Source: Gammaproteobacteria bacterium (GTDB lineage Bacteria; Pseudomonadota; Gammaproteobacteria; HTCC5015). Taken from it: 64,000 bases of DNA. The stretch spans positions 1-64,000 of the forward strand of contig JANQRI010000032.1 of the NCBI GenBank assembly GCA_028284675.1. The letters are read 5' to 3'. The stretch's first letter is position 1. Each line of letters starts with the position of its first letter. Shown here piece after piece: positions 9,094-18,266 of the stretch. Below the pieces are notes generated by a model. It saw only the letters and a program-made list of their open reading frames with translations, had not been told where the DNA came from and made no database searches. The translations under genes were made by a program, and so were the position numbers.

Positions 9094-11652
9094 ATGGCTG
9101 AAATCGCCAAAGAAATTTTCCCGGTAAATCTTGAAGACGAGATGCGTCAGTCGTATCTCGATTATGCGATGAGCGTGATTGTCGGGCGCGCGCTGCCTGA
9201 TGTGCGCGACGGCCTGAAGCCGGTACACCGGCGTGTATTGTATGCAATGCATGAGCTGGGCAACGACTGGAACAAACCCTATAAAAAATCCGCGCGGATT
9301 GTCGGTGATGTTATCGGTAAATACCATCCGCACGGTGATACCGCAGTTTACGACACGATTGTACGAATGGCGCAGCCGTTTTCGATGCGCTATATGCTTG
9401 TTGATGGCCAGGGGAACTTCGGTTCGGTTGACGGCGACGCGCCGGCCGCGATGCGTTATACCGAAATCAGAATGGCGCGTCTCGCGCATGAAATGCTGGC
9501 CGATCTGGATAAAGAAACAGTCGATTTTCTGCCGAACTATGATGAATCCGAATTCGAACCCTCGGTGTTGCCGGCCAAGCTGCCGAATTTACTGGTTAAT
9601 GGTTCTTCCGGCATCGCGGTGGGTATGGCAACCAATATTCCGCCGCATAATCTGCGTGAGGTTATTAGTGCCTGTATCGCGCTTATCGATGATCCGGCGA
9701 TTGATGTTAACCAGTTGATGGAACATTTGCCGGGGCCTGATTTCCCGACTGCCGGTATTATCAATGGTGCTGCCGGAATTCGTCGTGCATATCGTACCGG
9801 CCGCGGCAAAGTGGTGGTGCGTGCGCGAACCTCGATCGAAGCGGATGATGTCCGCAACAAAAACCGGATTGTGATTACTGAGTTGCCTTATCAGGTTAAC
9901 AAAGCCCGGTTGCAGGAGAAAATCGCCGAGCTGGTCAAAGATAAGAAAATCGAGGGTATCACCGAGATTCGGGATGAATCGGATAAAGACGGAATGCGTG
10001 TTGTCATTGAGCTGCGTCGCGGTGAGGTTGCCGAAGTTATACTCAACAACCTTTATATGCATACCCAGATGCAAACCGTATTCGGTATTAATATGGTTGC
10101 ACTGGTTGACGGCCAGCCGAAGTTGCTGGGCCTGAAAGAGATTCTGCAGGCATTTATCGGACATCGTCGTGAGATCGTCACCCGCCGGACTATTTTCGAA
10201 CTGCGCAAAGCCAGGGAAAGAGCCCATGTGTTGGAAGGGCTGGCGGTTGCCCTGGCAAACATTGATGAAGTGATTGCACTGATAAAAGGTTCTGCCAATC
10301 CGGCGGAAGCCAAGTCGGCATTAATTGCCAAGCATTGGCGGCCGGGTGTGGTTAATGACATGCTGCAGCGCGCGGGCGCGGATGTATCGCGTCCTGATGG
10401 CCTGGCTGTAGAGTTTGGTCTAAGTGATAAAGGTTATCGCCTGTCTGAAGCGCAGGCACAAGCGATTCTGGAGTTGCGATTACACCGCCTGACCGGTCTG
10501 GAACAGGACAAGATCGTTGCCGAGTACGCCGAGCTGCTCGAAAAGATTCATGATCTGTTGGATATTCTGGGTAACCCGGATCGCTTGATGAGTGTTATCA
10601 GAGACGAGTTGTTGCAGATCGTTGAGCAATTCGGTGATGAAAGACGTACAGTTATTCAGGCTGATCAGTCGGATCTGACCGTTGAGGACCTGATCAGCGA
10701 AGAAAATGTCGTGGTCACCTTATCGCATGCGGGTTACGCAAAAGCGCAACCGTTGTCTGATTACAAGACCCAGCGTCGCGGTGGCCGGGGTAAAACCGCG
10801 ACCCGCATGAAAGACGAAGATTTTATCGACAAGCTGTTTGTTGCGAATACGCATGATACGCTTTTATGTTTTTCCAGCAGGGGCAAGCTTTACTGGCTTA
10901 AAGTGTATGAGCTGCCGATCGCCAGTCGCTCGTCACGGGGCAAGCCGATCGTAAACCTGTTGCCGTTGGAGAGCGGTGAGCGTATTAATGCTTTACTGGC
11001 AGTGCGCGAGTTTAACGACGATCAGTATGTATTTATGGCGACCGCAAGCGGTATCGTCAAGCGTACGCCATTGTCACATTTCTCAAAACCCAGGGTCAGC
11101 GGAATACGGGCGTTGGATATTCGTGAAGGCGATCAGCTGGTCGATGTGGCGATCACCGATAATGAACGTCATATCATGCTTTGCACCGATGCCGGCAAGG
11201 CAATCAAGTTCAGTGAACAGGATGTCAGGCCCATGGGACGGAATGCCGCCGGTGTGCGTGGTATCAAGCTCGGGGATAAGCAGCATGTTATTGCGCTGAT
11301 TGTTGCCGATGACGGCGCCATTCTCAGTGTCAGTGAAAACGGTTTTGGTAAACGTACGCCGGTTCCGCAATATCCGGTGCAGGGGCGTGGTGGTCAGGGT
11401 GTTGTCTCCATACAAACCAATGAGCGCAACGGCCCGGTTGTCGGTGCGGTATGGGTATCGGAGGAAGATGAGCTGATGTTGATTTCCGACGGTGGTGTAC
11501 TGGTCCGGACCGCGGTCAGTGATATATCCGTTATGGGGCGCAATACTCAGGGAGTCCGGCTTATTCGCCTGGATGATGGCGAAAAGCTGGTGGAAGTTGA
11601 GAGAATCGCCAATCTGGATGACGGCGAGGACAGTATTGAAAGCCCGGCTTAA
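9094..11652 (+). CDS. gyrA: DNA gyrase subunit A
   Basis: An 852-residue GyrA. The catalytic tyrosine is Tyr122 (AMRYTE). The quinolone-determining region reads HPHGDTAVYDTI, with Thr83 and Asp87 in E. coli numbering; Thr83 is also found in Pseudomonas. The C-terminal wrapping domain has a canonical GyrA box QRRGGRGK at residues 560-567, and the protein ends in a short acidic tail (DDGEDSIESPA). It forms A2B2 with GyrB to introduce negative supercoils. No intein or insertion is visible. Confidence 0.98.
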   Translation: MAEIAKEIFPVNLEDEMRQSYLDYAMSVIVGRALPDVRDGLKPVHRRVLYAMHELGNDWNKPYKKSARIVGDVIGKYHPHGDTAVYDTIVRMAQPFSMRYMLVDGQGNFGSVDGDAPAAMRYTEIRMARLAHEMLADLDKETVDFLPNYDESEFEPSVLPAKLPNLLVNGSSGIAVGMATNIPPHNLREVISACIALIDDPAIDVNQLMEHLPGPDFPTAGIINGAAGIRRAYRTGRGKVVVRARTSIEADDVRNKNRIVITELPYQVNKARLQEKIAELVKDKKIEGITEIRDESDKDGMRVVIELRRGEVAEVILNNLYMHTQMQTVFGINMVALVDGQPKLLGLKEILQAFIGHRREIVTRRTIFELRKARERAHVLEGLAVALANIDEVIALIKGSANPAEAKSALIAKHWRPGVVNDMLQRAGADVSRPDGLAVEFGLSDKGYRLSEAQAQAILELRLHRLTGLEQDKIVAEYAELLEKIHDLLDILGNPDRLMSVIRDELLQIVEQFGDERRTVIQADQSDLTVEDLISEENVVVTLSHAGYAKAQPLSDYKTQRRGGRGKTATRMKDEDFIDKLFVANTHDTLLCFSSRGKLYWLKVYELPIASRSSRGKPIVNLLPLESGERINALLAVREFNDDQYVFMATASGIVKRTPLSHFSKPRVSGIRALDIREGDQLVDVAITDNERHIMLCTDAGKAIKFSEQDVRPMGRNAAGVRGIKLGDKQHVIALIVADDGAILSVSENGFGKRTPVPQYPVQGRGGQGVVSIQTNERNGPVVGAVWVSEEDELMLISDGGVLVRTAVSDISVMGRNTQGVRLIRLDDGEKLVEVERIANLDDGEDSIESPA

Positions 11653-11712
11653 AACGTATGTTACTTAAGCGCTATATAATGAATCTTATTAGCAAGCCGG
11701 ATGTTAGCGTAT

Positions 11713-11795
11713 AGAGTCTATCTCAAAATTGAAAATTTTTGGTTTAGGCGAGAACGATGCATAAACTAAAAAGATTAATTTTGAAAAGGTTCTAT
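11713..11795. repeat. Long imperfect inverted repeat between gyrA and serC
   Basis: The left arm (11713-11746) and right arm (11762-11795) are imperfectly complementary, with TCAAAATT facing AATTTTGA and GGTTTA facing TAAACT around a 15-base centre. It would form a long hairpin just before the serC ribosome binding site (CAGGAG at 11801). It may be a small transposon-derived element or a leader structure. Confidence 0.5.
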
Positions 11796-11811
11796 TTTTT
11801 CAGGAGTAAAA

Positions 11812-12894
11812 ATGTCACGCATATATAACTTTAGCCCCGGGCCGGCAACGTTGCCCGAGGCAGTATTAAAAAAAGCCAGTGAAGAGATGCTTGAATGGCA
11901 CGGCACGGGTTCATCGATTATGGAGATGAGCCATCGCGGCAAAGAATTTTTGTCGGTTGCAGAGCAGGCGGAAGCGGATTTGCGCGAACTGTTGCAAATT
12001 CCGGTTAATTACAAAGTGTTGTTTTTGCAGGGTGGGGCTACGTTGCAGTTCGCAATGGTGCCGATGAATCTTTTGCGGGGTAAAACAACCGCGGATTATA
12101 TCAACACAGGCTCTTGGTCAAAAAAAGCCATTGCCGAGGCAAAGCGATATTGTGAAGTTAATGTTGCCGCCAGTGGAGAGGATACGGGTTTCAATACTAT
12201 TCCTGCGTTTGACAGCTGGAAGCTTAATAAAGATGCTGCCTATGTACACTTCACCCCAAATGAAACTATCGGCGGTGTGGAATTTCACTGGGTGCCGGAA
12301 ACCGGTGATACACCGCTGGTTGCGGATATGTCTTCGACAATATTGTCGCGTCCGGTTGATGTCAGCAAGTTTGGGCTGATATATGCCGGTGCGCAGAAAA
12401 ATATCGGTCCTGCCGGATTAACGGTGGTGATTGTGCGCGAAGACCTGATTGGTGAAACCTTATCGCCGTGCCCGTCCTTGTTTGATTATAAGAATCAGGC
12501 GGAAAATGGTTCGATGATGAATACACCGCCAACCTACACATGGTATCTGGCCGGGCTGGTATTCGACTGGATTAAGGGCCAAGGCGGCCTGGATGCGATG
12601 GCGCAGGTAAATCAGCGCAAATCCGATAAACTGTATGCGGCGATTGACGGTTCGGATTTTTACAAAAATCCGGTGGAGACCGCCAGCCGTTCATGGATGA
12701 ATATTCCTTTCACACTGGCCGACCCTGAACTGGATGCGACTTTTCTGAAGCTCGCGGCCGAACAGGGTCTGACTGCATTGAAAGGGCATAGGTCAGTCGG
12801 TGGGATGCGTGCCAGCCTGTATAATGCGATGCCTGAAGCAGGTGTTGATGCATTAATTAAATTTATGCAGGATTTTGAACAAAAGCATGGATGA
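11812..12894 (+). CDS. serC: Phosphoserine aminotransferase
   Basis: A 360-residue class V PLP enzyme that converts 3-phosphohydroxypyruvate and glutamate to phosphoserine, and also serves pyridoxal phosphate synthesis. It begins MSRIYNFSPGPATLP, the family hallmark. The PLP lysine is in YAGAQKNIGPAG near residue 197, and GHRSVGGMRASLYNA near the C-terminus binds substrate phosphate. A good CAGGAG ribosome site precedes the ATG. serA follows 56 bases downstream, so both early serine synthesis steps are together. Confidence 0.97.
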   Translation: MSRIYNFSPGPATLPEAVLKKASEEMLEWHGTGSSIMEMSHRGKEFLSVAEQAEADLRELLQIPVNYKVLFLQGGATLQFAMVPMNLLRGKTTADYINTGSWSKKAIAEAKRYCEVNVAASGEDTGFNTIPAFDSWKLNKDAAYVHFTPNETIGGVEFHWVPETGDTPLVADMSSTILSRPVDVSKFGLIYAGAQKNIGPAGLTVVIVREDLIGETLSPCPSLFDYKNQAENGSMMNTPPTYTWYLAGLVFDWIKGQGGLDAMAQVNQRKSDKLYAAIDGSDFYKNPVETASRSWMNIPFTLADPELDATFLKLAAEQGLTALKGHRSVGGMRASLYNAMPEAGVDALIKFMQDFEQKHG

Positions 12895-12950
12895 GCAACT
12901 TCCTTTAAATATCATTTTGAATAAATACCGTAAGCTGTGAAAAACTAATC

Positions 12951-14114
12951 ATGTATAAAATACTGACACTCAATAACATCTCACCAAAGGGCCTGGATAT
13001 ACTGGCACGCGATAAATATGAAATTGCCTCCGAGATTCAAAATCCGGATGCGGTACTTGTGCGCTCTTTTAAAATGCACGATATGGAGATTCCGCAAACA
13101 CTGAAGGCCATTGGCCGGGCCGGTGCCGGCGTCAATAATATTCCTGTCGACCGGATGAGCAAATCCGGCATTGTGGTTTTTAATGCACCGGGTGCAAACG
13201 CAAATGCGGTTAAAGAACTGGTGTTGGCCGGTTTGCTGTTGGCCAGTCGCAATATCTGCCAGGCCTGGCACTACACGCAGGCACTGGAGGGGAATGATGA
13301 GACTCTGAATAAACAAGTTGAAGCGGGCAAGAAAAAATATGCCGGCTTTGAGTTGCCGGGACGTACGCTTGGCGTTGTTGGTTTGGGTGCAATTGGTGTG
13401 ATGGTTGCGAATGCAGCGCGTGATTTAGGCATGCGAGTGGTTGGTTATGATCCACAGATTACCGTGCAAAGTGCGTGGAGGCTGTCATCGGAGATTGAAC
13501 ATGCAGCGAGTATCGATGATCTGCTGACAAAAGCTGATTTTGTTACATTCCATGTACCATTGCTGGATGCAACCCGTAACCTGCTGAATGCCGAAAGACT
13601 GGCACGTATGAAAGACAATGTGGTCGTGTTGAATTTTGCGCGTGGTGGTATTGTTGATGACGATGCGGTAATGGCGGCAATAGAGTCCGGTAAAGTGTAT
13701 GCATATATTACCGACTTTCCGACCGGTAAACTGAAAAACCATGATAAGGTGATTACCTTACCTCATCTGGGGGCATCGACCTCTGAAGCTGAAGAAAATT
13801 GTGCCGTTATGGTGGCTGAACAGGTGCGCGATTATCTGGAGCACGGTAATGTACGCAATTCAGTTAACTTTCCTTCTGTTAATCTGCCCCGTGCAGGCGT
13901 GCAGCGTCTGGCCGTAGTCAACGAGAACCGGCCGGACATGGTCGGTCAGATATCACATGTGCTGGGTCAGAGCGGCATTAATATTGTGCACATGGTCAAT
14001 GAGTCCAAGTCCGGTCTTGCCTATACGCTGTTGGATATGGATTCAGAGCTAAGCGCTGAGGATGTTGATAAAATCCAGGCAATTGATGGAGTTTTGGCGG
14101 TACGCCAGCTGTAG
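12951..14114 (+). CDS. serA: D-3-phosphoglycerate dehydrogenase
   Basis: A 387-residue NAD-dependent dehydrogenase for the first step of serine synthesis. The Rossmann motif is GVVGLGAIGVMVAN, the catalytic arginine is in NFARGGIVDDDA, and the histidine in LPHLGASTSEAEENCA. A C-terminal ACT domain (NENRPDMVGQISHVLGQSG) suggests serine feedback. This is the short serA type with one ACT domain. In Pseudomonas serC is followed directly by pheA, so a serA here is a local variation that makes the cluster more complete for serine synthesis. Confidence 0.93.
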   Translation: MYKILTLNNISPKGLDILARDKYEIASEIQNPDAVLVRSFKMHDMEIPQTLKAIGRAGAGVNNIPVDRMSKSGIVVFNAPGANANAVKELVLAGLLLASRNICQAWHYTQALEGNDETLNKQVEAGKKKYAGFELPGRTLGVVGLGAIGVMVANAARDLGMRVVGYDPQITVQSAWRLSSEIEHAASIDDLLTKADFVTFHVPLLDATRNLLNAERLARMKDNVVVLNFARGGIVDDDAVMAAIESGKVYAYITDFPTGKLKNHDKVITLPHLGASTSEAEENCAVMVAEQVRDYLEHGNVRNSVNFPSVNLPRAGVQRLAVVNENRPDMVGQISHVLGQSGINIVHMVNESKSGLAYTLLDMDSELSAEDVDKIQAIDGVLAVRQL

Positions 14115-14128
14115 AAAACATAAACTTT

Positions 14129-15205
14129 ATGGATGAACTGCAAAAAATTCGCGGCACTATTGATAAGCTTGACGAGCAGATCCAGTCACTGATCAATCAA
14201 CGTGCTAAATGTGCACAGGATATCGCCGAACTGAAACGTTCTTCCGGTAATAACAGTGTATTTTATCGGCCTGAACGTGAAGCAGAGGTGTTGCGTAAAA
14301 TACGCGAGCGTAACCCGGGTCCGTTAAGCGACGAGAGAATAGGCCATTTGTTTCGGGAGATCATGTCAGCTTGCCTGGCATTAGAGGAGTCTTTGAAAGT
14401 AGCCTACTTTGGGCCTGAAGGGACTTTTACCGAATTGGCTGCGTTAAAGCATTTCGGCAGCGCGATTATCACCCAACCCTATTCAGCAATTAATGAAGTG
14501 TTTCGCGAAGTTGAAGCCGGTAGTGCTGCCTACGGTGTGGTTCCGATTGAGAATTCGACCGAAGGGGTAGTGAGTCACACCCTGGACCTGTTTATTCATT
14601 CACCGCTAAAAATCTGTGGGGAAATATTGCTGCGTGTGCATCACCATTTACTGAGCCAGGCCACAGATTCAGCTGCAATCAAAAAAGTGGTTGCGCACCG
14701 CCAGGCATTAGCGCAGTGCCGGGAATGGCTGGACACAAATCTGCCGGGTGTTCCACGTGAAGGGGTTGGCAGCAATGCCGAAGCTGCGCAAATGGCGCGT
14801 GATAATGCCGAGTTGGCTGCGTTGGGCAGTGAACATGCAGCGGAGATTTACGGCCTGAACACATTATCTTCCAACATAGAAGATGAGCCGGATAATACCA
14901 CCCGGTTTCTGGTAATCGGCCAGCAAATGGTTCCACCCAGTGGTGATGATAAAACCTCTCTGATGGTGTCAGCCAAAAATCAGGCCGGTGCGTTGTTTAA
15001 TTTGCTGGCACCGCTTGCGAATTATGAGCGCAGCATGACCCGTATTGAATCACGTCCATCACGTGGCGGCACTTGGGAATACGTGTTTTTTATTGATGTT
15101 GAAGGCCATGCGGAAGATAAGCCGATGCAGCGTGCATTGCGCGCGCTGGAAAAGGAATCGGCACTGCTGAAGTTGTTGGGATCTTATCCGCGCGCAGTCC
15201 TATGA
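14129..15205 (+). CDS. pheA: Bifunctional chorismate mutase/prephenate dehydratase (P-protein)
   Basis: A 358-residue fusion. Residues 1-90 are an AroQ-type chorismate mutase (ELQKIRGTIDKLDEQIQSLI). The prephenate dehydratase follows, with AYFGPEGTFTELAAL, VVPIENSTEGVVSHTLD and the NTTRFLVIG motif. The C-terminal ACT domain carries GALFNLL and ESRPSR, the phenylalanine-binding elements. It converts chorismate to phenylpyruvate and should be feedback inhibited by phenylalanine. It lies 14 bases after serA. Confidence 0.96.
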   Translation: MDELQKIRGTIDKLDEQIQSLINQRAKCAQDIAELKRSSGNNSVFYRPEREAEVLRKIRERNPGPLSDERIGHLFREIMSACLALEESLKVAYFGPEGTFTELAALKHFGSAIITQPYSAINEVFREVEAGSAAYGVVPIENSTEGVVSHTLDLFIHSPLKICGEILLRVHHHLLSQATDSAAIKKVVAHRQALAQCREWLDTNLPGVPREGVGSNAEAAQMARDNAELAALGSEHAAEIYGLNTLSSNIEDEPDNTTRFLVIGQQMVPPSGDDKTSLMVSAKNQAGALFNLLAPLANYERSMTRIESRPSRGGTWEYVFFIDVEGHAEDKPMQRALRALEKESALLKLLGSYPRAVL

Positions 15206-15224
15206 AAGACTTGCGACGATAATC

Positions 15225-16082
15225 ATGATCGAACGGTTAAGCGTTATTGGTGTCGGCCTGATAGGCGGTTCACTCGCGCTGGCATTAAAAGCCGCCGGCT
15301 ATTGCCGTCATATAACCGGGGTGGGGCGCGATGCCGGGCGCCTGGCTCAGGCACAGCAGGCAGGTGTGATCGATGATTACACAACGGATTATGCGCAAGG
15401 TGTCAGTGATGCGGATATTGTCTGCATTGCGGTGCCGTTAAACGCGTCTCTGGAAGTTTTTAAAAAAATTCACGGTCATTTAAAAGATGGCGCTGTGTTG
15501 ACCGATGCGGGCAGTGCCAAAGCCTGTGTGCTTGATGATATCAGCAAAGCATTCGGTCAGGTGCCGGATACATTTGTGCCCGGCCATCCTATCGCAGGTA
15601 CGGAAAAATCCGGTTTTGAGGCCGCGATCGCCGAGCTTTACCAGGGGCGCCGGGTTATTTTAACGCCGGTTGAACACACTGCCTCCGCTGCGGTAACGAC
15701 AGTACGCAATATGTGGGAAGCTGCCGGGGCCGTAGTAGAAACAACCGATGTTGCACATCATGACAGGGTATTGGCGGCGACCAGCCATCTTCCGCATTTA
15801 TTGGCTTTCGGTTTGGTCGACAGCCTGGCCAAGCAAAAAGATGTTGATGAGATTTTCCGCTTCGCTGCCGGTGGGTTTCGTGATTTTACCCGGATTGCGG
15901 CCGCTGATCCGACCATGTGGCGCGATATTTGTCTGCGTAATAGCGGGCCGATACTGGAAGCGTTGCATGATTACAGGCTTGACCTTGATGAGCTGGCTGC
16001 GGCGATAGAAACATCAGATGGTGATGCGTTGACCGAAATTTTTATGCGGGCGAAGCGTGCGCGCGACAAATTCAACGGTTGA
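15225..16082 (+). CDS. tyrA: Prephenate dehydrogenase
   Basis: A 285-residue NAD(P)-dependent prephenate or arogenate dehydrogenase for tyrosine synthesis. The nucleotide motif is IGVGLIGGSLALALKAAG at the N-terminus, and the catalytic histidine lies in the PGHPIAGTEKSGFEAA block; TSHLPHLLAFGLV follows. There is no chorismate mutase or ACT fusion. In Pseudomonas tyrA and aroA are fused and preceded by hisC; here tyrA and aroA are separate and no hisC lies between pheA and tyrA. Confidence 0.94.
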   Translation: MIERLSVIGVGLIGGSLALALKAAGYCRHITGVGRDAGRLAQAQQAGVIDDYTTDYAQGVSDADIVCIAVPLNASLEVFKKIHGHLKDGAVLTDAGSAKACVLDDISKAFGQVPDTFVPGHPIAGTEKSGFEAAIAELYQGRRVILTPVEHTASAAVTTVRNMWEAAGAVVETTDVAHHDRVLAATSHLPHLLAFGLVDSLAKQKDVDEIFRFAAGGFRDFTRIAAADPTMWRDICLRNSGPILEALHDYRLDLDELAAAIETSDGDALTEIFMRAKRARDKFNG

Positions 16083-16112
16083 TTGATAACGACAACGAGT
16101 AAAAATTTTAAC

Positions 16113-17420
16113 ATGAGCAAAGAAGTTACTTTTACCGCTAAACCCGGCGGCAAATTGCATGGCCGTTTGCGGGTTCCCGGCGACAAATCAATTTCACATC
16201 GCAGTATTATATTTGGTTCAATCGCCGGAGGTATTACCCGGGTTGGCGGGTTTCTTGAAGGTGAAGACAGCTTAAATACATTAAATGCATTTCGTGCAAT
16301 GGGTGTGGAAATTTCCGATCCGATTGCCGGTCATCTGACGATTACCGGTGCCGGCAAAACCGGTTTACAGAAGCCGGAAGGGCCGCTATATCTGGGTAAC
16401 TCGGGTACCTCGATGCGCCTTTTGGCGGGTTTACTGGCGGCACAGCCGTTTGATAGCGTGCTCGAAGGTGATGCGTCGTTAAACAAGCGGCCGATGAATA
16501 GGGTGATCGAACCGTTAACAAAAATGGGTGCCGATATCAGTAGCAACAATGGCTGTGCGCCATTGCATATAAAAGGTAACCCGGAATTGCGTGGTATTGA
16601 CTATACACTGCCGGTTGCCAGTGCCCAGGTAAAATCGTGTTTATTGTTGGCGGGTATTTATGCCGAAGGTGAAACGGCGATCACCGAACCGGTGCTTACC
16701 CGTGACCATACCGAGCGCATGCTACAGTCTTTTGGGTACCCTTTGGAGTTTAACATTAACCGCATCAGTCTTGAGGGTGGTGGAAGGCTGAAGGCAAATA
16801 ACGTTGAAGTGCCGGGTGATATTTCCTCAGCCGCGTTTTTTATGGTTGGAGCGAGTATCTCTGGAGAGTCCGGGCTGGTATTGGAGCAGGTCGGCGTCAA
16901 CCCAACCCGTACCGGTGTGATCGATATTCTGCGCCTGATGGGTGCCGAGATTGATTTAACCAACCGCGGCATGGTGGGTGGCGAACCGGTTGCGGATATT
17001 TATATACGTCCGGCAAAACTGCAGGGTATTCAGATTCCGGAACGCCTGGTGCCACTGGCGATTGATGAGTTTCCGGTGTTGTTTATTGCCGCGGCTTGTG
17101 CAGAGGGTACCACGGTGCTGACAGGTGCGGCTGAACTGCGTGTGAAGGAAAGTGACCGCATTCAGGCCATGGCGGACGGCTTGCAGGCATTGGGTATTAA
17201 CGCACAGACAACGGATGATGGGATGGTCATAGAAGGCGGGCAACTGCAGGGTGGTGAAGTTGATAGTCATGGTGACCACCGGATTGCAATGGCGTTCTCA
17301 ATTGCCGGATTGCAGGCTGACGATGAAATTCGGATCAAAGATTGTGCGAATGTCAGCACTTCGTTCCCAACGTTTGTAAAACTCGCCGCGAAGGCCGGAC
17401 TAACTGTTGCGGTAAGTTAA
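16113..17420 (+). CDS. aroA: 3-phosphoshikimate 1-carboxyvinyltransferase (EPSP synthase)
   Basis: A 435-residue EPSP synthase of the shikimate pathway. Motifs include RVPGDKSISHRSIIFGS, GNSGTSMRLLAG, SAQVKS and LRVKESDRIQAMADGL. The TRDHTERML motif marks it as class II, the type found in Pseudomonas and Agrobacterium. I prefer ATG 16113 (MSKEVTFTAKPGG); a TTG at 16083, directly after the tyrA stop, would add ten residues without family support. Confidence 0.95.
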   Translation: MSKEVTFTAKPGGKLHGRLRVPGDKSISHRSIIFGSIAGGITRVGGFLEGEDSLNTLNAFRAMGVEISDPIAGHLTITGAGKTGLQKPEGPLYLGNSGTSMRLLAGLLAAQPFDSVLEGDASLNKRPMNRVIEPLTKMGADISSNNGCAPLHIKGNPELRGIDYTLPVASAQVKSCLLLAGIYAEGETAITEPVLTRDHTERMLQSFGYPLEFNINRISLEGGGRLKANNVEVPGDISSAAFFMVGASISGESGLVLEQVGVNPTRTGVIDILRLMGAEIDLTNRGMVGGEPVADIYIRPAKLQGIQIPERLVPLAIDEFPVLFIAAACAEGTTVLTGAAELRVKESDRIQAMADGLQALGINAQTTDDGMVIEGGQLQGGEVDSHGDHRIAMAFSIAGLQADDEIRIKDCANVSTSFPTFVKLAAKAGLTVAVS

Positions 17421-17439
17421 CACCGGGGCGGCCTGCAAG

Positions 17440-18123
17440 ATGACAATCGATAAGGTTCCGGTGATTACGATAGATGGCCCTTCCGGTTCCGGTAAAGGAA
17501 CCATTAGCCGTTGGCTGGCGACGCGATTAGGTTGGCAGGTACTGGATAGCGGTTCGCTGTATCGTCTGGTCGCATTACTTGCAATTCGCCGGAGTATTGC
17601 GATTGATAATGAGTCTGGCCTGGCTGAAGCTGCCCTGCAACTCGATATTGCGTTTAATCCGTCTGATGATGGTGAATTGCAGGTTAATCTGGAAGGCGAG
17701 GATGTGTCGACAGCGCTCAGAGACGAAAATTGCGGTAAAGTCGCATCGCAAATAGCCGCAATATCAGCGGTTAGAGAGGCATTATTGCAGCGTCAACGTG
17801 CATTTCGGCAGGCTCCGGGGCTGATTGCAGACGGGCGGGATATGGGGACAGTGGTGTTTCCTGATGCCGAACTTAAGTTTTATTTGACCGCGAGCGTCGA
17901 AGAACGCGCGCAAAGGCGCTATAAGCAGTTGAATCAAAAGGGAATTAGTGCTACCCTTGCGACCCTTTTGGCGGATATCGAGGCTCGCGACCGACGCGAT
18001 CAAAGCCGGGAGGTATCGCCGCTTAAGCCTGCTGAAGATGCGCATATCCTGGATACCTCCGATATGAGTGTGCAGGAAGTTTGCGATACGGTCTTTGCGC
18101 GGGCGCAAATGCTTTTGGGGTGA
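17440..18123 (+). CDS. cmk: Cytidylate kinase
   Basis: A 227-residue CMP/dCMP kinase. The P-loop is IDGPSGSGKGTISR at residues 11-24, and IADGRDMGTVVFPDAELKFYLTAS is the characteristic central block. The cmk-rpsA-ihfB order downstream of aroA is classical in gammaproteobacteria and supports the call. Confidence 0.97.
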   Translation: MTIDKVPVITIDGPSGSGKGTISRWLATRLGWQVLDSGSLYRLVALLAIRRSIAIDNESGLAEAALQLDIAFNPSDDGELQVNLEGEDVSTALRDENCGKVASQIAAISAVREALLQRQRAFRQAPGLIADGRDMGTVVFPDAELKFYLTASVEERAQRRYKQLNQKGISATLATLLADIEARDRRDQSREVSPLKPAEDAHILDTSDMSVQEVCDTVFARAQMLLG

Positions 18124-18217
18124 TTTAATTTAATTGGTATCGCCGGCAGGATGCTGGTGGTTTAGGCAAACAACGAAGACGGATTCCAGGGATATAAGCC
18201 TTAACTGTAAAGGCTGC

Positions 18218-18245
18218 TTGGACGGGATCGGTGCTTTGGTATGAT
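18218..18245 (+). promoter_or_regulatory. Putative rpsA promoter
   Basis: TTGGAC (18218-18223) and TATGAT (18240-18245) are separated by 16 bases. Transcription would begin near 18252, giving a short leader with AGGA at 18258 before the rpsA ATG at 18267. rpsA often has its own promoters in addition to cmk read-through. Confidence 0.55.
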
Positions 18246-18266
18246 TTTATTGGATACAGGATTTTT

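Noticed and set aside
11675..11680. TATAAT after gyrA as a serC promoter
   Set aside because: The -35 position has no resemblance to TTGACA and the site is far upstream of the serC start.
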